In this document: piece after piece, positions 1-12,200 of the stretch | Layout: the number at the start of each line of letters is the position of its first letter | How positions within the stretch are numbered: position 1 is the stretch's first letter | Assembly (NCBI GenBank): GCA_946699065.1 | Contig: CAMPDV010000119.1 | Location: 124,001 to 188,000 of the forward strand | Reading direction: 5' to 3' | Length of the DNA: 64,000 nt | Source of the DNA: Loxodes magnus | Taxonomy: Eukaryota; Ciliophora; Karyorelictea; Loxodida; Loxodidae | Position numbers and translations under genes: made by a program | Notes under the pieces: generated by a model | The model's input: only the letters and a program-made list of their open reading frames with translations | Database searches by the model: none | What the model was told of the DNA's origin: nothing

Positions 1-2400
1 AGCCTAATTGATTAAATCTAAATTTATCTCTTACTAAATACTTATTGTTTTGTATTTCTTCTAAGCAAGCATTATATCAAATACTCTGCTACAACTTTAA
101 ATAGTATCATTTAAATATCTAACCTTAGTAGAATTTATTGTAATAAAGCATTTTAATCTGAATGAAAGCTTTACCTTTAATATGTAATATAGCTTTATAG
201 CATTTTAATGTTAGCAATATGTACTTCTATCTTTATTTATTTAAGTTTTATTCTATTCTTAGCATTTTTCTTAAGGCTACATTAAAATACATCGTAAGAT
301 TTGCTCTAGTTATATTTCACTCTTACTAAATAATTTTCATTTTACACAAAAAAAGATTAAGCATAGCTGAGTAATTATAAATTTTAGATTATATAATCAA
401 ATAATTTTCTTAAATTTGCTTATTTATTTGGAAGCTTTTTTAATGAGATAACTATGCTAAATGATGTAGTCTGAAAAAAAGATTGCTAAACTTCTTTATG
501 TAATTATTAATGAAATAATTGTTTTATCTGAATCATTAATAAGTAAAACATTGAAAAATTAAAAATGATGAATATCGAAAATAGTAGGTCTAAGCTGTTT
601 ATAATTGAAAAATAGCAAATTTATATTTAATCTTTTATTAAAGCAAGAATATTATTCTTATGCTACTTAAAAAAAATTAACTATTTTTGGTTTTTAATAA
701 TAGAAATTATTATTTTCGTGGTATCATTATTAATAGAATCACAATGATTAGAAGTTTTGGTGTCAAAAAAGTACTCAAGCTTGCTTGAATCTTCTATGTC
801 ATGAATCTAGATTATTTTCAGATTATTTTACTTGCTTTTTACTATAAGTAAATCACAACATTTGTTATTAAACTTATTAATTGCTTTTAAATAAATGGAA
901 CTTTTTTATTTACTTTAAATGTTTTTTCCTATAAAGCAAGCATTCTTGAGTACATTATATTTTAAATATATTTTCCTTTTAATTTTCTATTATTCTCTAT
1001 TCCTTTTGATTAAGTTGATAGTAAATTTGTACTTTATGAGCTCCCATTTGCAATATCAGTAAGTTTTTAATCTTCAATAGGGAATATCTTTTGTTGAAGG
1101 TTATTTTTCTATTTCAATTGGATTGTTGAATAATTAGAATTTACTTGTCTTACAGTTCCTAGTATTTGAAATTTCCCTAACAACTACTCTCTCTTTAAAA
1201 CTCTCCATTAAATTTGTTGCAAGTGCCTATTCCTATCTTAAAATTGAGTTTTCACATTTTAAATATCCAATAATGTTTATCAATATTAAATTCGTTGTCT
1301 ATTATCACTAATAGCCTTATTAATTTTGGTTCTTCATTCAAAGAAAGAAAATATCCTTAGCAACATCCTACTATATTTAATAAAGCAAAAAATAAAAGCA
1401 AGCAATCTTTTAATTTTTTCCTATAAAGTATAATCAACTAAGTACAAATATCCAATCTTAATTTTACCTTATTTTTTGGAAGATTCTAATAGTTTTTCTT
1501 AGATGGATAATCAAAATTTAGTATCTTATATTTTTAATAATTAAAATAATTCTATAGAGGGTGGTTAGTGGAACAATCTAGCTATTTATTATAGAAACTA
1601 TCAACCTAATTATTAAGTATTATAATTCTTTTTATTTATAGGATTTCATAAAATTCCTATCTTTCTTTATCTGAGTACGAAAAAGAGCAGATATTTCTAT
1701 TAAATAAGTGTATCTAATAAACTTTTACGCTAAAAACTTTGTTTTTATAGTTTATCAAGTAGCTTCAAGTTATATCTAGGTTTTTATTTTTTACTACGAT
1801 GATATTTTTTTAATGATAATAGTATAATTCATACCTAACTAAAAAAGTGCTTTAAAGCTTTTATTAGTCAGTTTTAATTTTAAACTAATTATATCTTTAC
1901 ACTCTCATTCATAAGCTATGTTCCATTTTATTTCTATAATAATTTAGATACTTAAATATTTGTAGGATTAGCTAGCTTAATAACTGTATTCACTATATCT
2001 TTATATAGTATCATCTTTTTAGAGTTTTACTCAAACAGGTATATTCTTTTATTTGCATTTAATTTGCTTATTTATCTATTCCTATCGCTATTCTTTTATC
2101 CATTATATAACTAGACTTTTAGTCATTCCTCTCAAGTACTCACTTTATTCATTATAATATGCTATAGAAATACAATAAGATTAGCTCAAAGCTTACTTCA
2201 TTTTAATTTATTGGTCAAAAGTTCTGTGTATTTAAGACCCCAGGATTTAGAGAAGGATAGAATACAATATTTTAAAATTAGCTGACTGTAATAATAACTC
2301 AATATCCACTAAATAATATAGTATTTAACCATTTACTCGATAACATAAAGTTGATATATCTCCTAGTAATGAAACATGACAACACTAATACTTTATTGTA
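1..2400. other. gene-poor AT-rich sequence
   Basis: No reading frame here combines a low TGA density with a convincing protein. Homopolymer-rich AT sequence dominates. The short word 'aagcaagcat' recurs, for example near 64 and 935. I see no gene, RNA or mobile element that I can support. Confidence 0.5.
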
Positions 2401-2410
2401 AAATAGATTT

Positions 2411-3560
2411 GTGGAAATAGAACTTATTATATATAATATTACTGGGAAAATTTCTTGCAAAAAGGCTCTTCTAAAAAGGATTCATCTCAAGCAAACTATG
2501 ATTAGCAAAACATACTTAAAGAACTTAAAAATATGCAAGAGAAAATTTAAGACTTTTAAGACATGTACAAATACTCAAAGGAAAAATTGCATACTTGATT
2601 TCTAATACTTAAGGATAAAAAAATGAAAATGAATATTCGGCAAGTAAGAGAATAGATCAATTAAAATCAAGGTTTAATTAATTCGTAGAGTAGACGGAAA
2701 ACATATTTCTTTTAAATATAAGGATAAACGATCCTATATATGTAGAAACAAAACCTATGATATTTTATATTCCCTATTGAAAAATAATGGTATGCTGATA
2801 TTGAAAGCGGCTAGAACATAAAGTGAAAGTTTCTACCAATTTAAACGAAAAGAAAAGAGAATTATAGAAAATTAATGGGAGATTTTATTCAGGATTTATT
2901 GCTTTTAAGAAGATAAACTTTACAGGAAAAAGTACTCCAAGCAAACAAAGAAGCTCCCTTCATCTATTAAGTAATTAATGTCTTCATTAGAAAATAACTG
3001 GGATTTGACTATAGGAAGAAATTCAGAACAAGATAATTTCTAATTTATATAAATACTTAACTAAATAAATTATGATTATAGAAATAGTCTTTATATACAA
3101 ATGAAGAACCTTTTGATATGATTTCTAATATTTCTTATAGTAAAGACACTTCAAAATTAACCACCCTGAAATTTGAATCTGTAGAAACTTAGATAGCTTT
3201 GCATATATTTAATAATGTAGATCTCTGCAAGATCTTATTTAAGAATTTAAAGGCTTAAAAAATTATAATTTACTAAAGATGATAACATAAAATCTAAGCT
3301 ATTTTAGTCTTAAATTTCCTACTTAAAAACAATAAAAAAATTTATTTTATAATTTTTCATTAGCTTTCATTAAAAGCTTTCATTAAAAGCTCTTAACGAA
3401 GAAGATTTGAAATTCTCGAGTGAATGATGAACTTCTACAATGATAGAGTGATCTGGATAAATAGAAACAGTAAAATAAAAAAGAGCAATAAATAAAGTAG
3501 GTTTGATAATAAAAATTATATGAAAATGTAGAAAAGATATATTAATTGAAATTATTATTA
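2411..3560 (+). pseudogene. broken or unresolved coding region
   Basis: The plus strand becomes purine-rich and glutamine-codon-rich, as in the clear genes of the window. Protein-like stretches sit in different frames. One frame gives a coiled-coil-like segment (ENEYSASKRIDQLKSRF) near 2620-2690. Another gives basic sequence (KRSYICRNKTYDILYSLL) near 2730-2790 that runs on to about 3110. No single frame or set of 16-19 nt introns that I tried joins them. It may be a real gene with several mini-introns or a decaying one. No family recognised. A 13-bp direct repeat (ctttcattaaaag, twice) lies near 3366-3391. Confidence 0.25.
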
Positions 3561-3725
3561 CTGCACTATAAAATATTGCTTTCTAACTAATCTATTTTAT
3601 TTATTTTTTCCTTTTATATTAATTGAACACATTTTCAAAACTTAAGCTTATAATACTTGCTACAGATATTCTAGATTTATCACTTAAGTTTTTAAATCTC
3701 CATATGAGTTCATTTGAAATGACTA

Positions 3726-4735
3726 ATAACTTACTTATTTAAAGAAAAATTTAATTATGCTTGCTAAATAATTTAAATTGTATTTTTTATTAGATTTGTC
3801 TTTTATGCCTTTAAGTATGATAATCTTTCTCTCTTGCTATTTCTAGATTTAGTAAATATATCAATTTTTACAGTTAAAATTATTAGTTATATGTTTCTTT
3901 ATTTATATCTAAAAATAGGTATTATCTTTTTAAGGTAATACCTTTAAATTTAATTCAATTTCTTATTTTATCTTTTTCTAAATATAAAGCTGCCAACATT
4001 TTTAACGTTAACCGTTATATGTGATATTTAGCTCATAGCAAAGCTCTATCCTTTTATTGAAATGCTTGCTTTAATTTCTATTAGATAAGCATTGAATTAT
4101 TCTCCAAGTAATGAAGATCTTTTTTCATTTACTAAGATTTTAAATCATAGGTTAAAGTGGAACTGAGATAAATATACTGCAGTTTATTCTACTCTTAGTT
4201 TTGCTGATAGCTTCCTTTTTCACTATTTAGGTTTACATACTCAATTTTCTAAGCTACCTAGATAAATTCAATTAATTTTATCTTGCTTTAGTGCTGATAC
4301 TAAATTATTATTCTAGGCATCTATTTAGCAATCAATTTTTCGAGTTATAACCAAACGCTTCTATTTTTTTCTTCGAACTTATACTTCAGCTAAGTCCATT
4401 TATCCTTCGTTTTCTAAATAGTGTAATCAGTCTAAATTATCCAAAGATCTAATAGAGCTTTCTAATATAGTTGTATTTTATTAGCATCCTTTATAGAGTT
4501 AAATTCTTAACATTACTGTGGCATCTTACTCTTAAACCAGATTCGAGCTCTTGCTAATAAACTTAACTTATGATGATAGTATCAATTAACTCTTTACATC
4601 TCTAGGCCAAAAATTCGTATTCCACTACTATCTTTCGCAAGCTGAAAATACCTTGTCTATAAGGCAAAAACTGATTTCTCTTTCCCTATTATTGAATACA
4701 GAAATGATACTTTCCAGCTTTGACTTATACTAAAG
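3726..4735 (-). other. possible coding region, strand uncertain
   Basis: On the minus strand one frame reads as a plausible charged protein, for example SLDNLDWLHYLENEGQMDLA and KINWIYLGSLENW, if five TGA codons are read as Trp. That TGA density is about twice that of the clear genes, and no ATG sits near the 5' end. On the plus strand an overlapping frame beginning with ATG near 4109 is free of TGA for about 190 codons but is hydrophobic and unremarkable. I recognise no domain in either. If the minus version is real it is divergent from the HMG-box gene at 4788. Confidence 0.2.
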
Positions 4736-4787
4736 TGAAAAGACTTGTAGCTTAAGTTTCTAGCAGTGACAATTAATTAAATTTAAA

Positions 4788-6353
4788 ATGTTAAAAAATT
4801 GAGAGATAATCTATAGCTATTTGGAGATTTATGGAAGATACCAAAGCAAATTAGCTGATTTATACTAAAGCTTTTAATAAAAAAAGAGCTAGAAAAAATC
4901 AAAAGGAAAGAAAAAAAAGCTAAAGGAGTTCACAGGTTAAACTCTATTTAGCTACTTGTAATTTTAAAACGCCTAGGATAAGTAAGATCTACTAATCACC
5001 TTTGGATAAGCTAGAAGAGATTATAGAAAGTTGCAGGAGGATGAGAAATAGAAATGGGAGATAAAGGCTTAAAAAATAAAGGAAGACTCAGACTTTAAAT
5101 TTGATTATAAGACTATAATTTATATCTATGAGAATAAAATTAGAAATGACGATAACTAAGAAAGCGTCTAGATGGATTAGTAATAGCCTATTATTTAGGA
5201 AAGTGAATAGTAACAATAGAATGATGTTAATAAGGATAAGGAAGATAAATTAGAAAAGTAAAGCCTTATTGAGGATTAATAAGAAGCTGTGTAATAGGAA
5301 GAGAGGAAGGAATAAGATGCTAATATAAATAAGGAAGCTAATAATCTAGATATGTTAGATATTTAAAGACAAAATTTAGAGTAAATAGAAGTAGAAGCTA
5401 ACAATGAGAAAAATGAAGAGAGTAACAATTAACAAGTAGTCAAACGAATACTCTTTGATAAAAATTAAATAGACTAAGAGAATGTTAGTTAAAATCAATA
5501 GGAATAATAGATATTATAAGTTGAAGTAAAACCTTAGAAACGCAAAGGGAAGAAAAAAAAACTTTAACAAAAGAGACAAACTCTTGAAGTTTTAAAAGTA
5601 GAAACTAGTTAATAAGCACAACCCGAATAAGAATTACAAGAAGAAGATGAAAAACCAAAAATTTTTTAAAACATAGGAAAATTGAAAGTTAGCTAAGATA
5701 TTAGGAACCATGTTTTGATAGTTTAAACTATCGATCCATTAAATAGATAAACTCATAAGAAAATAAAGAAAAAATAAAGTTAAGAAATAGATTAAGATTA
5801 TCATCCATTTCAAAAGTAAAAGAATGAAGAATAACTTCATTCTTTAAAAGAAGAAAGTAAAGCAGATTAGAAATCTTTGCTTAAAATAAAGATTTAAGAG
5901 ATTCTTAATACTCAAACTATTTCTTAAGATGAATAAGAGCTAAGTTAGATACCATTACAAATTAGTAGCAATAATGATGAGATTGAATCTGGACTTATTA
6001 AATAGAAGAAAGTTCCTTATAAATAAAATAGTAATGTGAAGTCTAGAAAAAAGAAAAAATTTAAAAGAAAAGGCAAAAGTAAAAGTAAAAGCAAAAGTAA
6101 AAGCAAAAGGGTAAATCAATAAGGAAAGATAGCTCAAGAATAAAAGGATTTCTGAGAATATGTATAAAATAAAGACTTGGTATAAACTTCAAATGAGAAT
6201 AATCAAGAAGAAACAAACTAGAATATAGTCGATCAAATCTAGGAAAAATAGAAAAGAAAGGAAAGCTAGAATAGTAATGAAGAAGCTCAGAATAAGATAA
6301 TCAAGAAGAAATTTATATTCGAAGAGGATTCTCTAGATCTATTTAAAGATTGA
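4788..6353 (+). CDS. HMG-box-like nuclear protein with long charged tail
   Basis: A 521-residue protein in one uninterrupted frame ending in TGA. An upstream in-frame TGA at 4773 limits the start to the ATG at 4788. Residues about 45-100 look like a divergent HMG box: a Phe/Leu-rich first helix (TLFSYLQFQNA) and a last helix carrying EDEKQKWEIKAQKIK, the usual 'EK..W..A' pattern. The remaining 400 residues are low-complexity Gln/Glu/Lys, with a Lys-Ser repeat near residues 425-435 encoded by alternating aaa-agt/agc codons. More than 60 glutamines use TAA or TAG. Two TGA codons (4800 and 6153) must be read as Trp. HMG boxes bind or bend DNA, so a chromatin role is inferred, not shown. Confidence in a gene is high; the family call is moderate. 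Confidence 0.75.
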
Positions 6354-7784
6354 TTTAGAAAAACTAAATCTTAATTAAATTAAAAATTGTACTAGCTTCT
6401 AAATTTTAGCCAAATAAACTCATAACTAATATAAATTTTTAAAGAGTTTCAAGCTCTTATTAATATAAAATAACCAAGATAGATCAATGATTCAATATAG
6501 TTTAGTTAAAGAAAACTTAACTCTTTCTAAAAAAGCATAGAGATAGAAATGATGGCTTTATTCTAAGTTTATAATAGTTTGTTATATCATAAATTACAAT
6601 CAAGACCCTTAATAAGCAACTTAAAATCATTTTATATTTTTACCCTTTAAGAAGAATTATTTTAACGTTATAGTCTAATCAAGAAAATAAAAGATAGTAA
6701 TAATAGATGTATATAACTTGAAGCTAAAATATTAAAAGGTAAAAGCAAAAGACTTATGTAATGGTCATAATTTTTCAATGCTAAATGAAAAGTATAATTA
6801 GCGTATAATTTTACTTTTTATATAAAAGATAAAACTTACTGTTTTAATAAGACAATTAAAATTATCTTTTGCATATTATTTTAATTCTGGGTTATAACTT
6901 TTAATTCTAATATAAGGAGGAATGTGTACGAAACATTATAAAGTATATATATTATTAAGATTTAGTAAAGCATTTTCATATTTATATCCGCTGATAGAAT
7001 CAAGAACTAAGTTCATTTCAAATAATTATATATCCATATTATCTAATTAGTTTACTTTTCTTTAGTTACTAAATAGAAGTCAAAAAGTAGTAAGAGAATT
7101 ACTTTATTCTATTAATAGAATTTTATATCGAATAACAGTATTAGGTACTCTTAAGCTTTATTGTTATATTTATTTACTAGTGCTGCACTAAAATTAACTT
7201 TAATCTAATTTACCTAACCAAACTAAAATAATTCTGATCCACTTCTATAATATTAACTTCTCTTAAGTTCTTAAGACAGTCTGATCAAGTTTAAAATATT
7301 TATAAACTAATCACCATTATTAACAAATCAAAGTACATTTATCATCCTTATAATTACCTAGGTCTCATGGGTTATTATTTTGGCAAGATACTAAAACAAA
7401 AATTAGCTATTTTATATTTAAAAGCATTTAATAAAATTGCATCTTTTGCTTTAATAAGATTACTTCCATTATAATCCTAAGTTATCTTTAGAAAGTAAAG
7501 TTTGAAGAATCATTAGAGAAGCTTCTTTTTTGCTAAACTCAAATTTTTGTTTCTCAAACTGGATACAATAATCAGTTTATGTACTCACTAACCTGCTTTT
7601 CATGTTTATTTATTAGACAAATAAAGTAGAAACTAATTTTTGTTCTTAAGATAAACTCAAAATTTTCTTTTGCGCCTGCCTTCAGTAATAAAGGCTAAAG
7701 CAAATATCTAATTGCTTTAAAGATGAAAGCTGCTAAGCAACTGAGATAAGTTTATTTTAATACAACTAATTAAAAAGAAAAATA
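6354..7784. other. intergenic AT-rich sequence
   Basis: Between the HMG-box-like gene and the 3' end of the Myb gene I find no frame that reads as a protein with acceptable TGA density. The right end (7572-7784) is the disputed 3' extension of the Myb gene described in that entry. Confidence 0.45.
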
Positions 7785-9226
7785 TTAGTCTCCTTAGCTT
7801 TGGTTCTCATCTTCATTAGAACTCTCCAAATACTTAAGTTCATTCTGCATAGCACACATATAAGCTTCGATTTAATTCAATCCTTATTACAAAAGTTGAA
7901 TGTTCTAGGCTTAATTAAAGGTATCTAAAATAAAGTCTTACTCGTATTTTAAAACTATTGTAGGTAATTAATAGGTTGTATGGGCTATTAATTACCATTT
8001 TGAGGATAAAAGTCTTAATCTTTGATGGCAGTCTAGATATTCTTTTAACTACCTTATACTTCTTTAAAGATTTTCTACTTAATCTTTTAATGTTCTTACT
8101 CTTAATTTTCACTTAAGCTCTACATCTAAAGATCAACTTTATTTGAATAAGGCTTTTTTTCGTTTTCAATCGTAAGATCAAACTTTTTTATACGACTATA
8201 GAATCTATTCTTGATTAGAGAGTCAGGTCTACCTGGGAGAAACTTACTAATTTTTTACCATTAACAACCATATTACTTATATTTATCTAATAGGATCTAA
8301 TCTTCTTCTTTCGTCCATTTCGATCTATTCATATTGGGATCTAAAGTGTTTACAAATCTATCCCTACATTATCTTGCGTTTCTTCCTGGAAAGAACTACT
8401 TAATTTAGGTTCATTCTTAATTTAGCTACTATGCTAGTTGGATTAGTTTCTAGTCTTCTTCCTTTGATCAGTTGAGTCTTGACTTTCTTCTTTAAATTTA
8501 GTTTTTAGGATTCAAATTCTAGTATCTTACAGATTTTAAATCCTTTTAATCTTTCTATCCAAAATCAGAATTCTAGGAGTATGCATAAATTGGACTCTTT
8601 TGTTCTGAGTTAGTATCACTTTCGCTCTCACATTCATCCTAGGAAAGAATGCTTTGTATTGGCTTTATTTTTTTATTTTTCTTCGATATTTAAATTTCAA
8701 GTTTTCCCTTCTTATTTTAGCCTTTTTTCTACCTGTTCTATGTAGAATCATTCTACATCTTTTTATTGTTAACTGGAGTCATTCTGTAGTTGTCAAATTT
8801 ATTCTTAGCCTAAACATGATGCTAGCTAGGGAAAATCTACTGAGCCTAAGTCATCTAAAACTGTTAAGCTTGTTAGAACTACAAAACTTGCTGGTAGTGG
8901 TATTGCTACTACTGCTAGGGATGAGAAAAGGGAAAAATTTAGTCACCTTCATTCCTAAATAACTCATTATTAAAATATTGTTACCCCTCAATCCCTATAC
9001 TCTAGGTCTAGTTCTATTACTGAATAAAATCCTAGTCATAACTCTCAGAGTTCTCGAACTATAAAAGTGACTAATCCTCAATTTTATTGGGGAACTTGGT
9101 AACTTCATCATCCTTATTGAAGAAGTCAAAAGCACTTTGATCATTTGAATTGCTTGATGACTTTCTAAAGAAATCGCATTTATTGAGTTAATTGTCTCTA
9201 TCATAGCATTAGTAATACGTCCACAT
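7785..9226 (-). CDS. R2R3-type Myb transcription factor
   Basis: Start is the ATG at 9224-9226. The N-terminal ~240 residues are Asn/Ser/Gln-rich with poly-Gln runs built from TAG and TAA. Two Myb repeats follow at about residues 245-350. Repeat 1 has NWSKEED, EWTQIKQFFPGRN and QCRDRF. Repeat 2 has KWTKEED, CQWQKISKFLPGR and SLIKNRF. The conserved Trp codons include TGA in repeat 1 (NW and EW). After residue ~425 a 17-nt intron (7925-7941, gtaag...ttttag) restores the frame into an acidic end, AYMCAMQNELKYLESSNEDE. No TGA follows soon: tandem TAAs lie at 7794 and 7785 and the first in-frame TGA is at 7572, after ~70 hydrophobic, non-coding-looking codons. I end the gene at the TAAs; the strict code-27 end is 7572. 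Predicted sequence-specific nuclear DNA-binding regulator; targets unknown. Confidence 0.85.
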
Positions 9227-12200
9227 TACTTAATTAAATGAAAATTAAAGAAAATTAAACTAAATCATTAATATTCATTTATTTACCTTCTACTTTTATC
9301 TTATTTAAACCTATTTAGTCACCCTTGTTTCAATGCTAGTCTAATATATGATTTTTGCTTTTCTAGCGCATTTATCTGAGATAGTTTGAATGGCGATATT
9401 GATATTGCTATATAGTTTTATTTTGGAGTTAAGTTGTAAATTAAGACCGTTATTTTAATATTTTTTTGCTTTTTTCACAAAACTACAAAAGTGAGATCTT
9501 TAGTGATAAAAACGAATTTTGACAAGTAAACTTAATGTTACAAGGTAGAAAACAACATAAGCTTTATTTAATCTACTAACATTTTAAGCTATTTTATATT
9601 AGCAGAGCTAATAACAATTAAACCCTGGAAACTTAAATTGTAAATATGGTTTTAGAAATAAAGTGCGAGTATGACTAATCAGTTGTAGTAGTTTAATGAG
9701 TAAAAATAAAGAATTTTAATACTTATCTAAGGTAAATGAAATAGGATTTTACTTTTTGCTTAGTGAATGTATTAGACTAAATATGGGATATACTCCTTTA
9801 TCTTCAGATTTTATTTTATTCACTTAGCTTTAAGTCTGATTAAAGCATTATTTAGTTTAAATTTGTGCATTTAGTTGAGTATTTAGAACGTTAGTTCTTG
9901 ATTGATTTTGCTTTACATAATTTGTATAAGATTTAAACTCTTAGGCGAGAGTAACTAGCTTTGGATTATAAAGAGGGGGATTAAAATTTAATTTCTTCCT
10001 TATTTTAACTTTTTAAACATTTAAAGAACTTTATCTTTTTGAGTTAGCTTAAGGTAATAAATATTAAAGCTCTTCCTTCTTGGTGTTTAACTTTGCAATT
10101 CTATTTTAAAATGCCAACAATAGCTGTCAAAAAGTGAGGAAAAGATTAAACCATGATGGTGTAAGATAATCATTTTTTTCATTCTCAGGTTAAGCAAAAT
10201 ATTGTTGCTATTTTCTTTTAAATTACCTTTATTCAAATTTTTTCCTTTTGCATATGCTAAAGAGATAAAACTCTTTAAAGCTGCTAATTAATATCATTCC
10301 TAAAGCTCATAGTTACTCTTGGATTTGATTTAAATTAAACTATTTAACGTACTTCAATTTGATTAATTCTTTCCATCGTTTAACTTACTCTCTAATGATG
10401 ACTTAAAACTTTTTCTTCTAACTTAAAGAACTTCAGTTTATCTTCCTGATGATCAACAAAAAAATAGTTTTTACATTTCTCTCTATGACTGATAGTACTA
10501 ATAGCCAGCATAGTCTTAAAATAATAAGCTGGCACATATTCCCATCTAATTTATCTTATCTTTATTCTTATATCTCTAATTAGATTTGCATTTCATAAGC
10601 TTAGTATTTTAAAATGCTAATCTAATTAGAGATATAAGAATAAAGATAAGAAAATATTCCAATTTCTTTGAAAGTTTTTCTGGAGTTAGTTTTAATAAGT
10701 TGCTCGATATGATGTTTATATTTAAATTTAAATGACCTAAGTTAAATATTTTAAAGACTCTATATAAAACTTTAGATCGAAGACACAATAATCTGCTTTT
10801 ACATCTAGTAAAATATCAGAGATTACTTTCCCCTTCTTTCATATCTTTCAGTATGCTTTAATGATACTTCTTGTTCGGTTATTCCAATTTAATTATTTTT
10901 CTTATCTATAATTCACTTTTCTTATTTCTAAGAGCTTAACCACGATAAAAGCTATTAAAAGGTTCTCAAATGTATATAATCTAAGTAAGCTCTTTGTATT
11001 TTACTATTGGTTTTAATTATTGAGGATAAATTAAAAATAATAGACTAGAAATATATCTCTCTATGTCTCCATTTGTCTGATTTATTGCTATTTTACTTTT
11101 TCTCATTTTTGCTTTCATTCTTGCTTTATGACTTGTGAAATGATATTTTAACTAAAGATATCTGGATCTTTCGACTCAAGTCTCGATACTATTTCTTAGA
11201 ATTGTTTAACCTTCGTCTTCTGTTATCTTTAGACTTCAGTTCGCTCTTATTTCTGAGTCAGTTATTAGAAAAATTAAAATAAGAGAAATGACGGTAATTT
11301 ATGAACTTAGAAATGTTAAATTTTCATTAAATAATAAATAAAGGAGAAGCTTACTATATTAATCCTAAGTTCATAAGTTCTAGCTAAATCCCAAGGTTGC
11401 TTAGATACTTTAAGAAAGGTTTCTTAGCAATCTCAATTTAAAATTTGATCCTTTAGCTCAGGTAACTTCTTGATGGGAGTTTTGAAGTTCTACTACTTGA
11501 CTAGCTTTTCTTTTTAGATCTCTAAGGTTGAATATCCATCAAGCATTTTAACTATATCTACTATGAGCCTGAATTCTTTAACCAGTTAAATAAAGTAAGA
11601 ATTTAGTAAATTTCATCTATTAAACTTGGAACTCTCAAAACAGAAAATTAATTCAATCTACACTTTTGAGGTTAAATCACTTATTATTGTCTGAGAAATT
11701 GGGAGAAAAGATATAAATTAAGTCATACTAATTGAGTACACGATAGTCGAAATAGATAGCAGAAAGATAGATTTTAAAATTACTAGAAACAGATAATCTG
11801 ATGAGCGAAATAGATCAAATCATAGTATTTTAGGATAAAGATTAAAAATTAGTCATTAAGATAGGAAAAAAGCAAAGCTATAGAGTAATAAATGAATAAG
11901 TTCTTTATTAATTACTTTTTGATTTGCGAGAACAAAATCAAAGTTTGTCTATTCAAGTTCTGATATTTTAATATCTAGCTCTTTAGATAGTTTGCTTATG
12001 AGCTAAGCAATCTTACTAAGTATCTTATTTCTATTTAATGACATAGCAAAGAATGATAATTTAATTACTGATGATCTATTATCAAAGAATCATTACACCA
12101 ATTGATAGTCACAGATAGAGAATACTATGCAAAGTAAATTTAGGCATAAGCAAGTTAATATTTTTGGATCCATGCTTTTAGATATTGTATCATACAATAA

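Noticed and set aside
8654..9204. Standard-code ORFs on both strands within 8654-9204.
   Set aside because: They overlap the Gln-rich N-terminal half of the Myb gene in wrong frames.
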